Assembly: GCA_943787485.1 (NCBI GenBank)
Contig: CALSMP010000014.1
Location: 1 to 64,000, forward strand
Length of the DNA stretch: 64,000 bases
Reading direction: 5' to 3'
From: an uncultured Luminiphilus sp.
GTDB lineage: Bacteria > Pseudomonadota > Gammaproteobacteria > Pseudomonadales > Halieaceae
The position numbers and the translations under genes are program-made. The notes under the pieces were generated by a model. It did not search any database and was not told the DNA's origin. It was given only the letters and a program-made list of their open reading frames with translations. Below, in pieces: positions 8,458 to 16,741 of this stretch. The stretch's first letter is position 1, and every line of letters begins with the position of its first letter.

Positions 8458-10344
8458 TCAGCGTTGAATCAGATAGTCGGTAGATGTCATTACCAGAATG
8501 ACAGCCAGGGCAGCCCGCACCTCTCGCGACTCGCTCGGGTTTTCGGCAAGGGGTACGGCATCGATGTAGGTGATCAGCGTCTCGCGGGTTTTTTGCGACA
8601 GCTGCCTTCCGGTCAACAGCAAATCAACCCGATCGAGAAGTGCGACGGCGTTGTCAGCGATACTCGCAAGATCGCTGTAATTAGGTACGAAGCTGTCTCG
8701 AGCCAGCCGGGGATCAAAGTCGACGCCAACATAGTCAGCGAGTTCTTCATAGGCGCGAAGATCGGCCTCTCGCGTGCCCCCTCGAGCGAAAAACGTGATG
8801 AAATTGATGTACCCGGGAATCGTCGTGCCGTTGACCAACTGAAACTCCGGCACGGTCATATCGCTCGCACCGCTCTGGGTGTTGGGCGGCACGTAACCCG
8901 GACGATAGAAGTTGAACACCGAGGCGGCGCGGTAAGGGTGTTGTCCCAGTCTGTCGGGGGAGGAAGCATCGTAAAGAGGGAAGGTGTATTCCGGATGATT
9001 AGTGCCTTCCGCAAAGGCTCTCGCCCATTGGGTAAAACGGAGTACGGGCTCCCTTGGTTTGCCGTAGCTTTTTGAATCGGCCGGATTGAAGTTCTCGGGA
9101 TCAAGCAAAACCGAGGCAAGCGTTGCTTTTAAGTCACCCCGCTGACCCGTTCCTACGATAGTGCCATTGGGCAGGGCGAATCGCCCCTGATTAAATGCCG
9201 TGCTAACTCGCTCAATGTATTCAGCCGAAGGGTCTGATGTGGTAAATCGCTGAATTAACTGGCGCGACAAAAACGGCGCCATCGCTGAAATTCCCATGAG
9301 GTGGTCTAGTGCCAGCGAAACACTGTCTTCAGCGCTGGTGCCTGCCGGGATCGAAAGCCCCAAAAAGTTTTTCGCCGACGTCGAGTGGTCTTCGGGATAA
9401 ACCACCATCGGCTGTCGCCAGCTTGCCCGGATCACCAATTCATTTTCGGGGCGTGCGGCCACGTCCTTGTCAACGCGGTCCAAGCCCGTAAAGACTTTGG
9501 CCAACTCCGTAATGTCTTGGTTGTCGTAAAGCTCGATAGGCGTGGCGCCCCCGTCCGCAGCGTACGCGGGTGAGCCATCCTCATTGAGATCGATAAGCCC
9601 CAAGGTAAAGAGCTGCAGTAGCTCTCGCGCATAGTTTTCGTCGGGCTGCTGACCGGTTTCTGGGTTCGCTTTCTGGTTGCCCATGTAAGTCAGGTAAAAG
9701 CCCATTGCTGGGGAGTAGGTGACGTCCTCAAGAAGTTCCCGGTAGCCGCCAAAGGCGTGCTGAGTCAGCAAAGACTGGTAGTAGGCGACGGCGCCTGCAG
9801 CCTCAAAGAGCGCGTTATTCCCCGCGTTTGAAATCACCAAAATCTGCGACAGTGCGTAAACCATACGCTGGCGAAGCTGATCGCGTCCGTTGATACTGGC
9901 ACGCCAAAAGGCAAAGGTGGGCGACTGTTCACTCCAGGGGTTTTCATAGAGATAAGGTAATCTGGCTTGATACTCGTCAACGACCGCCGGGTAATCAAAC
10001 GGCGGTTCAGCGAACTGATCAAGCAACCAGGCGGAAACGCTGCTGCCTTTGAGTGCGCCGATGTCTTCAGCAGTGGCACCGAATGTGGCTTGGGAAAGAA
10101 AGCGCGCTGTGCTGGCTTCTGTGGCAAAGGGTGTTAAGTCACTAACCAAAGGCTGCGGTACGGCTTGTTGAAGACCTCGGATCGTCTGCGCTTGATTTAG
10201 CAAGCCGCTAAAGGCGTCTGCGGGGCCCGCCCAAACGGGCCCACTGGTGCTCGCCATGACCACCACCATCGACCGAGATAGTTGCCCACGCAGAGCGCCC
10301 AGGCACCATAAGCCGGCATCGCGAAGTCTTCCTGATGATTTCAT
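8458..10344 (-). CDS. DUF1800 domain protein
   Basis: A 628-residue protein of the DUF1800 family. Diagnostic segments are ARFLSQATFG near residue 78, QLRQRMVYALSQ, ENYARELLQLFTLG, and HPYRAASVFNFYRPGY in the second half. The N-terminal region with a hydrophobic stretch and AWAGP-like site near residue 40 suggests export. It is the first gene of the pair with DUF1501 and is preceded by the long gene-poor region up to tRNA-Asn, so its promoter should lie in 10345-10450. Function is unknown. Confidence 0.85.
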   Translation of the reverse strand: MKSSGRLRDAGLWCLGALRGQLSRSMVVVMASTSGPVWAGPADAFSGLLNQAQTIRGLQQAVPQPLVSDLTPFATEASTARFLSQATFGATAEDIGALKGSSVSAWLLDQFAEPPFDYPAVVDEYQARLPYLYENPWSEQSPTFAFWRASINGRDQLRQRMVYALSQILVISNAGNNALFEAAGAVAYYQSLLTQHAFGGYRELLEDVTYSPAMGFYLTYMGNQKANPETGQQPDENYARELLQLFTLGLIDLNEDGSPAYAADGGATPIELYDNQDITELAKVFTGLDRVDKDVAARPENELVIRASWRQPMVVYPEDHSTSAKNFLGLSIPAGTSAEDSVSLALDHLMGISAMAPFLSRQLIQRFTTSDPSAEYIERVSTAFNQGRFALPNGTIVGTGQRGDLKATLASVLLDPENFNPADSKSYGKPREPVLRFTQWARAFAEGTNHPEYTFPLYDASSPDRLGQHPYRAASVFNFYRPGYVPPNTQSGASDMTVPEFQLVNGTTIPGYINFITFFARGGTREADLRAYEELADYVGVDFDPRLARDSFVPNYSDLASIADNAVALLDRVDLLLTGRQLSQKTRETLITYIDAVPLAENPSESREVRAALAVILVMTSTDYLIQR

Positions 10345-10789
10345 TCGTCACACTCCCTGTTGACGCGATCCCTAAGCCTACAACTAAACCCATTTCCTAT
10401 AAAGGTGGAAGCGGTAGCGTTCACCGATGTTCATATCGCGAGTTTTAAATTGTGTGTTAGCCACCTAGATCGCCAATGTTCATACCTTAGATACGGCGCA
10501 GGCAAAAAAAACCCGTCGCTAGTTTGCAAAACTCATGGCACAGGTTCACCGTGTTTGAGCAACTATGATGTTTGGTAGACACCTGCTGTCCCAGTGGAAG
10601 ATTCCCGATTTGAGGGTCCCGCGTACGATGTCTCTTTTGAAAACGGGTGTCGTCTTTTGATAGCGCACTACCCCCGCGGGGTATTGAGGCCCCCTTTTTT
10701 AAGGTATAGATTGGGACCAATTGGCGGGGATGGATAGCATCTATTCAACATCGACTTGCCGTCAATCTTAGCAATTCCGGACACAGGAA
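10345..10789. other. Gene-poor stretch ending in a terminator-like hairpin
   Basis: No convincing protein frame is seen on either strand. On the plus strand a GC-rich hairpin (GGGG at 10678-10681 pairing with CCCC around 10690-10693) runs into six T residues at 10695-10700, which resembles an intrinsic terminator. Nothing upstream of it codes for protein, so an unannotated plus-strand small RNA is possible but unproven. The DUF1800 promoter must lie in the left part of the stretch. Confidence 0.3.
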
Positions 10790-10969
10790 GTGGCCGACGA
10801 CATCCAAGGAGGGAAGCAATGGAACGACCTAGAGCTAGAGCCGTGGACCGAATACGAGTCAATCGTAAGAGAACTCCGTGCTCAGTTAATCAAAATGGGC
10901 GCAGTCATCGATGAAGTGGATGCGCTTGCTAAGTCAAAACCAAGGAGCTCGCGGGACGAGCAACGCTAA
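10790..10969 (+). CDS. Small hypothetical ORF, 59 residues
   Basis: This GTG-started frame encodes a 59-residue charged, helix-prone peptide containing WTEYESIVREL and IKMGAVIDEVD. Its amino-acid composition looks protein-like, and in overall character it faintly recalls the helical part of P27-type phage terminase small subunits, but the resemblance is too weak to name. The frame closes upstream with a TAG just before 10770. It sits beside a tRNA gene and a tandem duplication, a usual place for element remnants. It may be a real small gene, a degraded fragment or chance. Confidence 0.25.
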   Translation: MADDIQGGKQWNDLELEPWTEYESIVRELRAQLIKMGAVIDEVDALAKSKPRSSRDEQR

Positions 10970-10988
10970 GCCTGCTGCGCTTTACTGG

Positions 10989-11057
10989 CTTCTCGCCCAG
11001 CGCTACGCCGAAAATAAAAAAAAACCACGCACTGCGTGGTTTTATGTATTTGGCTCC
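10989..11057. repeat. Copy 1 of a ~69-base direct repeat (terminator block)
   Basis: This block is repeated almost exactly at 11141-11208. The two differ by one A in the poly-A run and by one loop base of the hairpin. On the minus strand each copy holds a hairpin followed by a T-rich tract, and each ends with the TGGCTCC that forms the 3' end of tRNA-Asn in copy 2. Copy 1 is not attached to a recognisable tRNA, so it looks like the scar of a duplicated or lost tRNA-Asn unit. Confidence 0.85.
11012..11044 (-). terminator. Rho-independent terminator in repeat copy 1
   Basis: On the minus strand the arms CCACG and CGTGG close a five-base loop, flanked by A and T runs that extend the stem and end in a run of about nine T residues. 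No gene now reads into it, apart from transcripts that pass the tRNA-Asn terminator. Confidence 0.6.
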
Positions 11058-11140
11058 CCCGGCCCTCGACTGGTTGGTCTCGGGCGTTCGATTGGCGTCG
11101 AGCGGCGCTCGACGAAACCCCAATCTCACCCAACTGGGCT

Positions 11141-11208
11141 CTTCTCGCCCAGCGCTACGCCGAAAATAAAAAAAACCACGCAGTGCGTGGTTTTATGTAT
11201 TTGGCTCC
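11141..11208. repeat. Copy 2 of the direct repeat, overlapping the tRNA-Asn 3' end
   Basis: This is the partner of 10989-11057. It covers the functional terminator of tRNA-Asn and its last seven bases. The spacer between the copies (11058-11140) is GC-rich, contains the inverted repeat CGTCGAGCGGCGCTCGACG, and carries no gene. Confidence 0.85.
11164..11194 (-). terminator. Terminator of tRNA-Asn
   Basis: A hairpin with CCACG/CGTGG arms (11176-11190), extended by flanking A and T runs, begins 12 bases after the encoded CCA end and runs into eight T residues on the minus strand. This is the usual arrangement for a single tRNA transcript. Confidence 0.75.
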
Positions 11209-11277
11209 GCCTGCTGGGCTCGAACCAGCGACCCAATGATTAACAGTCATTTGCTCTACCAACTGAGCTAAGGCGGA
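11202..11277 (-). tRNA. tRNA-Asn (GTT)
   Basis: A 76-base cloverleaf on the minus strand. The acceptor arms TCCGCCT and AGGCGGA pair fully, the discriminator is G, and CCA is encoded. The anticodon loop CTGTTAA carries GTT, and GGTTCGA sits in the T loop. A good -35-like TTGACA (complement of 11323-11328) lies upstream, but the best -10 is only 14 bases from it, so the promoter is uncertain. Confidence 0.95.
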
Positions 11278-11410
11278 ATAGGCTGTTCACCGAAGAGGTC
11301 GCGATATAATGATGGGGTCTTGTGTCAACACGCTAGCTCGGATACCCCTGGCACTCTCGGCTGAAAATTGCCTATACTGTAGGCCGCTCTAATTTTCCAA
11401 ATAGGCTACC

Positions 11411-13408
11411 GTGGCAAGACATTTCAAGCTATCATCGACTTACCAGCCCGCCGGAGATCAGCCTGAGGCGATTCGAGCTGGTGAGGGCTTGCAGGCAGGC
11501 CTTGCGTCGCAAACGCTGCTGGGGTGACCGGCTCAGGCAAGACCTTCACCATGGCCAATGTGGTGCAGCAGCTTCAGCGCCCGACCATTGTGATGGCCCA
11601 CAACAAAACGCTGGCGGCTCAGTTATACGGCGAATTCAAGGAGTTCTTCCCCAACAACGCGGTCGAGTATTTCGTCTCCTACTACGATTACTACCAGCCT
11701 GAGGCCTACGTGCCGTCCTCGGATACCTTTATCGAGAAAGATGCCCAGGTAAACGACCACATCGAGCAGATGCGGCTCTCGGCCACAAAGGCGCTTCTGA
11801 GCGAGAAGACTGCCTGGTGGTGCCACCGTGTCGGCGATCTACGGACTGGGTGACCCCAGATCCTACTTTCAAGATGGTCATGCATCTTTCACGTGGAGAG
11901 ATCATCGATCAGCGGGGATTCTGCGGCAGCTGGCGGAACTTCAGTACACCCGCAATGATATCGACTTTCAGCGCGGTACCTATCGGTGCGCGGTGATGTC
12001 ATCGATATTTTTCCCGCGGATTCCGACGAGCTGGCGATTCGCGTCGAGCTGTTTGACGAAGAGATCGAGAATATTGCACGTTTCGATCCGCTGACGGGTG
12101 CAGTCGGAAAAACTGCCCCGCATTACCATTTTTCCCAAGACACACTATGTGCTCCTCGCGAGACACGATGCTGGGTGCCGTCGGATGATTGAAGAGGAGC
12201 TCGAGCTACGAGTGAAGCAGCTCAAGGAGATCGACAAGCTTGTCGAGGCACAGCGCATGCCACAGCGCACTCGCTACGATATTGAGATGATTCGGGAGCT
12301 GGGTTATTGCCAGGGTATTGAAAACTACTCCCGCTATTTGTCGGGGCGGCGCCGGGAGAGCCGCCGCCAACTCTGTTTGAATACCTGCCCGACAACGCCC
12401 TCATGGTGATTGACGAATCCCACGTCACGGTGCCCCAGATTGGTGGCATGTATCGGGTGATCGATCGCGCAAGGAGACGCTGGTGGAGTACGGGTTTCGC
12501 CTGCCTTCAGCGCTCGACAATCGGCCGCTGCGTTTTGAGGAGTGGGAGCAGCTTGGCCCCAGGCGATTTTGTTTCTGCCACACCGGGTCACTATGAGCTG
12601 AGCACGCCGGGCACCGTTGAGCAGGTTGTGCGGCCCACGGGACTGGTGATCCGAGATTGAAGTCGGCCCGCAGAACGCAGGTGGATGATCTGCTGGCGGA
12701 GATCCATGACGGTGGAGCTGGGCGATCGTGTGCTGGTGACACCTGACCAAGCGAATGGCCGAGGATTTGACGGAATTCCTGAGCGAGCACGATGTTCGCG
12801 TGCGCTATCTGCATTCTGATATCGACACCGTTGAGCGTGTAGAAATTATTCGGGATCTTCGTCTGGGTAAGTTTGATGTGCTGGTGGGCATTAACCTTCT
12901 GCGCGAAGGCTTGGACATGCCCGAGGTCTCTTTGGTCGCTATTCTTGATGCAGACAAGGAGGGCTTTCTGCGTTCAGACCGTTCGCTGATCCAAACCATT
13001 GGTCGAGCTGCCCGCCATCTGCGGGGGCGAGCGATCCTGTACGCGGATAAAGTCACCGGCTCTATGGAGCGCGCGATGGCAGAAACCGCCCGGCGTCGTG
13101 ATAAACAGCTGGCATTTAATGAAGCCAACGGTATTACCCCCAAGGGTATTGAAAAAAGTGTGCAGGACATCATGGAAGGCGCCCGCCGCATGCCGACCAA
13201 AGCCCGCTCTGCGCGGGATCGCCGGGTGGCAGAAGAAAAAGCCGCCTATGCCGCAGAGATTGTGAATCTCACCCCAGCGGCACTTGCGCGCAAAATAGAA
13301 CAGCTCGAAGCGCAAATGCTGGAGCACGCCAAGAATCTCGAATTTGAAGAGGCCGCGCAGTTGCGCGACCAGCTTTCCGAGTTTAAGCAAGCGGCCTTTG
13401 TTGGATGA
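11411..13408 (+). pseudogene. uvrB: uvrB, excinuclease ABC subunit B, with many frameshifts
   Basis: Joining pieces from all three plus frames gives an almost complete UvrB: an N-terminal start VARHFKL, the Walker A region TGSGKTF, the beta-hairpin [68 protein letters not shown], then a clean C-terminal part with helicase motifs and the UVR domain. At least a dozen indels lie between 11,515 and 12,750. Most are single missing G or C in runs, for example near 11,518, 11,914, 11,982, 12,348 and 12,452. Residues between the breaks stay conserved and there are few substitutions, which is unlike slow decay. UvrB loads onto damage with UvrA and recruits UvrC in nucleotide excision repair. As written, the gene cannot make a full protein. 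Confidence 0.9.
12755..13408 (+). CDS. uvrB: Intact C-terminal reading frame of uvrB
   Basis: This uninterrupted 217-residue frame holds the end of Uvr[34 protein letters not shown], the motif VI region QTIGRAAR, and the C-terminal UVR domain ([16 protein letters not shown]) that contacts UvrC. No indel is visible after about 12,750, so the damage to uvrB is confined to the 5' two thirds. The ATG at 12755 is an internal methionine of the full-length protein and not a natural start. Confidence 0.85.
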   Translation: MAEDLTEFLSEHDVRVRYLHSDIDTVERVEIIRDLRLGKFDVLVGINLLREGLDMPEVSLVAILDADKEGFLRSDRSLIQTIGRAARHLRGRAILYADKVTGSMERAMAETARRRDKQLAFNEANGITPKGIEKSVQDIMEGARRMPTKARSARDRRVAEEKAAYAAEIVNLTPAALARKIEQLEAQMLEHAKNLEFEEAAQLRDQLSEFKQAAFVG

Positions 13409-13530
13409 CTGCATAGCAGACTCGCCACTGCGCGAAGGTAACCCCAGAGGGGGAGGAGCTCGTCAATCGGGTGCAACCGCCATGAAATTAAAGTACCGTA
13501 CAGCAAATACTCAGCAAAAGGATTATTGCG

Positions 13531-15054
13531 ATGCATTCAAGATGGTTGGCCTTATTTTTATTTGGGTTATTGGCCCGGCCTGGTTTGGCTGCCGATCAGC
13601 CTAATTTTCTGATGCTCTGGGGAGACGATATCGGCTACTGGAACATCAGCGCCTACAATCAAGGCATGATGGGGTATGAGACCCCTAATATCGACAGCAT
13701 TGCTCAAGACGGCATGTTGTTCACCCACGCCTACGGAGAGCAAAGTTGTACCGCAGGGCGCGCAGCCTTTGTGACTGGGCAATCGGGGTTCCGAACTGGC
13801 CTGTTGAAAGTAGGCCTACCGGGTGCGAACGAGGGGATGGATATTCGTGACCCGACGATCGCTGAATACCTGAAGTCCAAGGGCTACATGACGGGCCAAT
13901 TTGGCAAAAATCACCTGGGTGATCGGGATGAGCATTTGCCCACCAACCATGGTTTTGACGAATTCATCGGCAACCTATACCACTTGAACGCGGAGGAGGA
14001 GCCGGAGCATCCGGACTATCCGAGCGACCCCGAGTTTCGTAAGAAGTTTGGGCCTCGAGGGGTCATTAAATCAACTGCCGATGGCCGGCTCGAGGATACG
14101 GGCCCCCTCAGTCGCAAACGCATGGAAACTATTGACGAGGAGGTGACTGCAGCGGCTCTTGATTTTATGGAGCGCGCGGTTGACGCCGACAAGCCGTTTT
14201 TTCTTTGGTACAACACGACCCGGATGCATGTATTTACCCACCTGAAACCGGAGTCAGAGGGCGTTACGGGGCTTGGTGTTTATCCTGATGGGATGGTTGA
14301 GCATGATGGCATGATTGGCCAATTGCTCGATAAGTTGGACGCACTCGGGATTAGCGAAAATACCGTGGTCATGTACACCACTGACAATGGTGCTGAAAAA
14401 TTTACCTGGCCCGACGGCGGAACGGCCCCTTTTCGTGGCGAGAAGAATACCAACTGGGAGGGGGGCTATCGCGTTCCTCTTCTTGTTAAGTGGCCGGGAG
14501 TTATTGAAGCCGGCTCTCGAAGCAATGGCCTCATGAGTCACATGGACTGGTTGCCAACGGTTGCTGCCGCCCTAGGAGACGCAGACCTGAAAGAGCAACT
14601 CAAAACTAAAGTGCTGTTCGGCGAAGACAATACGCCTGTGCATCTCGATGGTTACAACATGTTGCCCTACTGGAGCGGTGAGGTCGATGAGAGCCCGCGC
14701 GATGAGTTCTTCTATTTCAGCGATGATGGCAACCTTGTGGGCATGCGCTACAAGCGTTGGAAAGCCGTATTTGCTGAGCAGCGAGCCCACAGTTTTGAAG
14801 TATGGGCCGATCCCTTTGTGCAATTGCGTGTACCCAGAATCTTTGATCTATATACGGATCCGTTTGAGGAAGCTGAACACGAATCTATTTACTACCATGA
14901 TTGGTGGTTCCGGCACGTCTTTTTGCTGGTGCCAGCTCAAGCCTATGTTGGCCAGTTTTTATCAACCTTCCAGCAGTATCCTCCGCGACAGAAACCTGCG
15001 AGTTTCTCGATCGATCAGGTGCTCGAAAGCATGCAGAACGCGGCGACCCAATAG
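13531..15054 (+). CDS. Arylsulfatase-type sulfatase, exported
   Basis: A 507-residue protein with a signal peptide (residues 1-20, cleavage near GLA-AD). The metal-binding DD at 32-33 and the sequence SCTAGR at 72-77 mark a type I sulfatase. Cys73 is the residue turned into formylglycine, within C-X-A-X-R, where Ala replaces the more common Pro. GQFGKNHLGD and TTDNGAE are further family motifs. A GGAT Shine-Dalgarno lies about 10 bases before the ATG. It should hydrolyse sulfate esters in the periplasm, fitting use of sulfated marine polysaccharides or sulfolipids, but no carbohydrate-active genes lie beside it. A terminator follows at 15124. Confidence 0.88.
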   Translation: MHSRWLALFLFGLLARPGLAADQPNFLMLWGDDIGYWNISAYNQGMMGYETPNIDSIAQDGMLFTHAYGEQSCTAGRAAFVTGQSGFRTGLLKVGLPGANEGMDIRDPTIAEYLKSKGYMTGQFGKNHLGDRDEHLPTNHGFDEFIGNLYHLNAEEEPEHPDYPSDPEFRKKFGPRGVIKSTADGRLEDTGPLSRKRMETIDEEVTAAALDFMERAVDADKPFFLWYNTTRMHVFTHLKPESEGVTGLGVYPDGMVEHDGMIGQLLDKLDALGISENTVVMYTTDNGAEKFTWPDGGTAPFRGEKNTNWEGGYRVPLLVKWPGVIEAGSRSNGLMSHMDWLPTVAAALGDADLKEQLKTKVLFGEDNTPVHLDGYNMLPYWSGEVDESPRDEFFYFSDDGNLVGMRYKRWKAVFAEQRAHSFEVWADPFVQLRVPRIFDLYTDPFEEAEHESIYYHDWWFRHVFLLVPAQAYVGQFLSTFQQYPPRQKPASFSIDQVLESMQNAATQ

Positions 15055-15123
15055 TCGCAACGAAAATATCGACAGCGAGGTGAGAGACAGAAAGACGACC
15101 TAGCGGTATAGTCGATGCACGAG

Positions 15124-15150
15124 AAGGCCGTCTAGCGCGGCCTTTTTTTT
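15124..15150 (+). terminator. Rho-independent terminator after the sulfatase
   Basis: A six-pair stem AGGCCG/CGGCCT with a seven-base loop is followed by seven or eight T residues. It closes the sulfatase transcript and separates it from the phosphatase gene. Confidence 0.8.
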
Positions 15151-15181
15151 GTTTAACTGCTTACCGATATACGTGATAACA

Positions 15182-15604
15182 ATGACCCATCTTTTATTCG
15201 TATGCACTCACAACCGCTGTCGCAGCATCTTGTGCGAAGCCATTGCCCGGCAAGCGCTGCCACAGAGCTTTCGGGTAAGTAGTGCGGGTAGTTCGCCTGC
15301 GGGCGACATTTATCCTCAAACGCTGTTGGCTCTGACTGCTGCCGGGTTCAAGACAGACAATCTCAGAAGCAAATCCTGGAAGGAATTTGAGTCGACTCCC
15401 CCCGATTTGATGATCACGGTGTGCGACAGCGCGGCAGGGGAGCCCTGTCCGTTGGCTTTTGCCGGTGTCAAAACCGTGCACTGGGGACTTCAAGATCCTT
15501 CGAAACTTGAGGATGAGGAAGAGCAGGCCGCGCTGTTTACCGCGGTTATTGAACAAATCACTGCGCAGGTGCCGGTCTGGGAGCAAATGGTGATGAGGGA
15601 CTAG
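15182..15604 (+). CDS. Low-molecular-weight phosphatase/arsenate reductase-like protein
   Basis: A 140-residue protein starting THLLFVCTHNRCRS; Cys8 and Arg14 form the CX5R phosphate loop of the LMW-PTP/ArsC fold. The later WGLQDPS supplies the Asp general acid, as in thioredoxin-coupled arsenate reductases (DPA/DPS). VCDSAAGEPCP contributes further Cys residues that could serve as the disulfide shuttle. The ATG at 15182 puts the P-loop at the usual distance from the N-terminus; an in-frame upstream start at 15149 lies in the terminator tail. No arsR, arsB or acr3 is adjacent, so an arsenate role is likely from the family but not from context. It converges with the kinase gene, with three bases between them. 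Confidence 0.75.
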   Translation: MTHLLFVCTHNRCRSILCEAIARQALPQSFRVSSAGSSPAGDIYPQTLLALTAAGFKTDNLRSKSWKEFESTPPDLMITVCDSAAGEPCPLAFAGVKTVHWGLQDPSKLEDEEEQAALFTAVIEQITAQVPVWEQMVMRD

Positions 15605-15607
15605 GTG

Positions 15608-16741
15608 TCAGGCTCTTACCGTGAAGCCCACTTCGGCCCCTGAATAGTCAGGTGTATTCCGCGCCCAGGGCTCGCCACCATGATGTTTTGCGATCAGCGC
15701 GACCATGTAGAGGCCGAGCCCTAAATGATGTTCTTCGTCAACGGTACGAGCTGACACCATCGGTGCAAATAAATCTTCTCGAGCCTCGGGGAGATTATCA
15801 CCGGGGTTGCTAACGGTGATACGCCACCACAGCCCGCGTCGCTCCAATTGCAAGGTAATCGTTTCACCCGGCTTCGAAAACGACATAGCGTTAGATACGA
15901 GTTTATCCAGCGCTTGGACAATCAGGTCGGGGGATACCGGAGCCATTGCCTCCCGGTCGTCACTTTGTAAACAGAAGGTCCATTTTGGATAGGTGGAACC
16001 GTAGGCCAACGTCAGTTCGTTAAGCAGGTTTTTTAAGTCCGTGGGCTGTCGCTCATCCACGTAGATCGCTTTTTCCAGTCGGTTGGCCTCGTTCATGATC
16101 GCTATGATGTGCCCGAGCCGCTCAAGGCTCGCTCGCGCCCGGGCAATGAGGTCAGCGTGCTGACTCGCGTCTGTGTTTTCGGTGTCGCTTAGTAGGTCGA
16201 GGGTGGAGCGTATGACCGCGACGGGAGTTCTGATTTCGTGGGACAGACTCGCCGGTAGCCTTCTTAGATAACCTTGTAACCGCCGTTGTTCTTCAAGCTG
16301 AGTGTTGAGTCGATTCGTGAGCTGGTCGATCTCGTCGTTTAGCCAGCCTGCGGATAGCGACGTTCCTCCTCCCGTCAGCATCGCCTCGGCGACATGTGAA
16401 TCGATGCGTCTGATGCGCTGCCCCAACAGGATGGTGAAACCAATGAGACAGCTGGCAACCAAGATGAATGCAATCGCTGTTTGCAGCAGCAATTCTTGAA
16501 ATACATCAGCGCTTAACAATCTAGCGATCTGTAGGGGCTGTTCGGCGACAACCACGCCCATAACGCCCACGCCCGCGTCGCTGTCGATTGGCGTTGCATA
16601 TCGCGTGATCAATTGGTCATTTTTTAGGAAGAGCGAGGACTCCGGCAGGCCTCTTAGCGCGTTGACAATGTCGCGGCTCGTTTCCCGACCGCTTTTGGCG
16701 TACTCCAGGTTCAAATCAGGGTTGGGGAACACCCAGCACAA
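15608..16741 (-). CDS. pdsS: PdsS-type sensor histidine kinase, C-terminal fragment
   Basis: A 377-residue frame holding a second membrane segment (residues about 88-107), a HAMP-like linker, the dimerisation helix with His168 in SLSHEIRTP, and a HATPase domain with LVSNAMSFS (N box) and GLGLYMVALI (G2 box). It has no proper start: the preceding frame (16716-17624) supplies the N-terminus, and removing one G from the GGG near 16,728 joins the two without loss. The product then has the layout of TIGR03785-type 'dedicated sortase system' kinases, which pair with the regulator encoded at 17621. Either a sequencing error or a true frameshift explains the split. Confidence 0.75.
   Translation of the reverse strand: MCWVFPNPDLNLEYAKSGRETSRDIVNALRGLPESSLFLKNDQLITRYATPIDSDAGVGVMGVVVAEQPLQIARLLSADVFQELLLQTAIAFILVASCLIGFTILLGQRIRRIDSHVAEAMLTGGGTSLSAGWLNDEIDQLTNRLNTQLEEQRRLQGYLRRLPASLSHEIRTPVAVIRSTLDLLSDTENTDASQHADLIARARASLERLGHIIAIMNEANRLEKAIYVDERQPTDLKNLLNELTLAYGSTYPKWTFCLQSDDREAMAPVSPDLIVQALDKLVSNAMSFSKPGETITLQLERRGLWWRITVSNPGDNLPEAREDLFAPMVSARTVDEEHHLGLGLYMVALIAKHHGGEPWARNTPDYSGAEVGFTVRA

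Noticed and set aside
10989..11208. Repeats as a CRISPR array
   Set aside because: Only two copies, each containing a terminator and a tRNA end, with an 83-base spacer; no cas genes in the window.
10911..11243. A 110-codon plus-strand frame
   Set aside because: It runs through both repeat copies, the terminators and into tRNA-Asn, so it cannot be a protein gene.
11303..11328. TTGACA plus TATATC as the tRNA-Asn promoter
   Set aside because: The spacer is only 14 bases, too short for a normal sigma-70 promoter, so it is mentioned but not annotated.
11285..11410. LexA box ahead of uvrB
   Set aside because: No CTGT-N8-ACAG palindrome was found in the upstream region.
11411..12760. uvrB as a case of programmed frameshifting or of several small genes
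   Set aside because: There are too many shifts in both directions, no slippery sites or pseudoknots, and the pieces match one protein in order.
15182..15604. Arsenic resistance operon
   Set aside because: Only the arsenate-reductase-like gene is present; no arsR, transporter or methyltransferase beside it.
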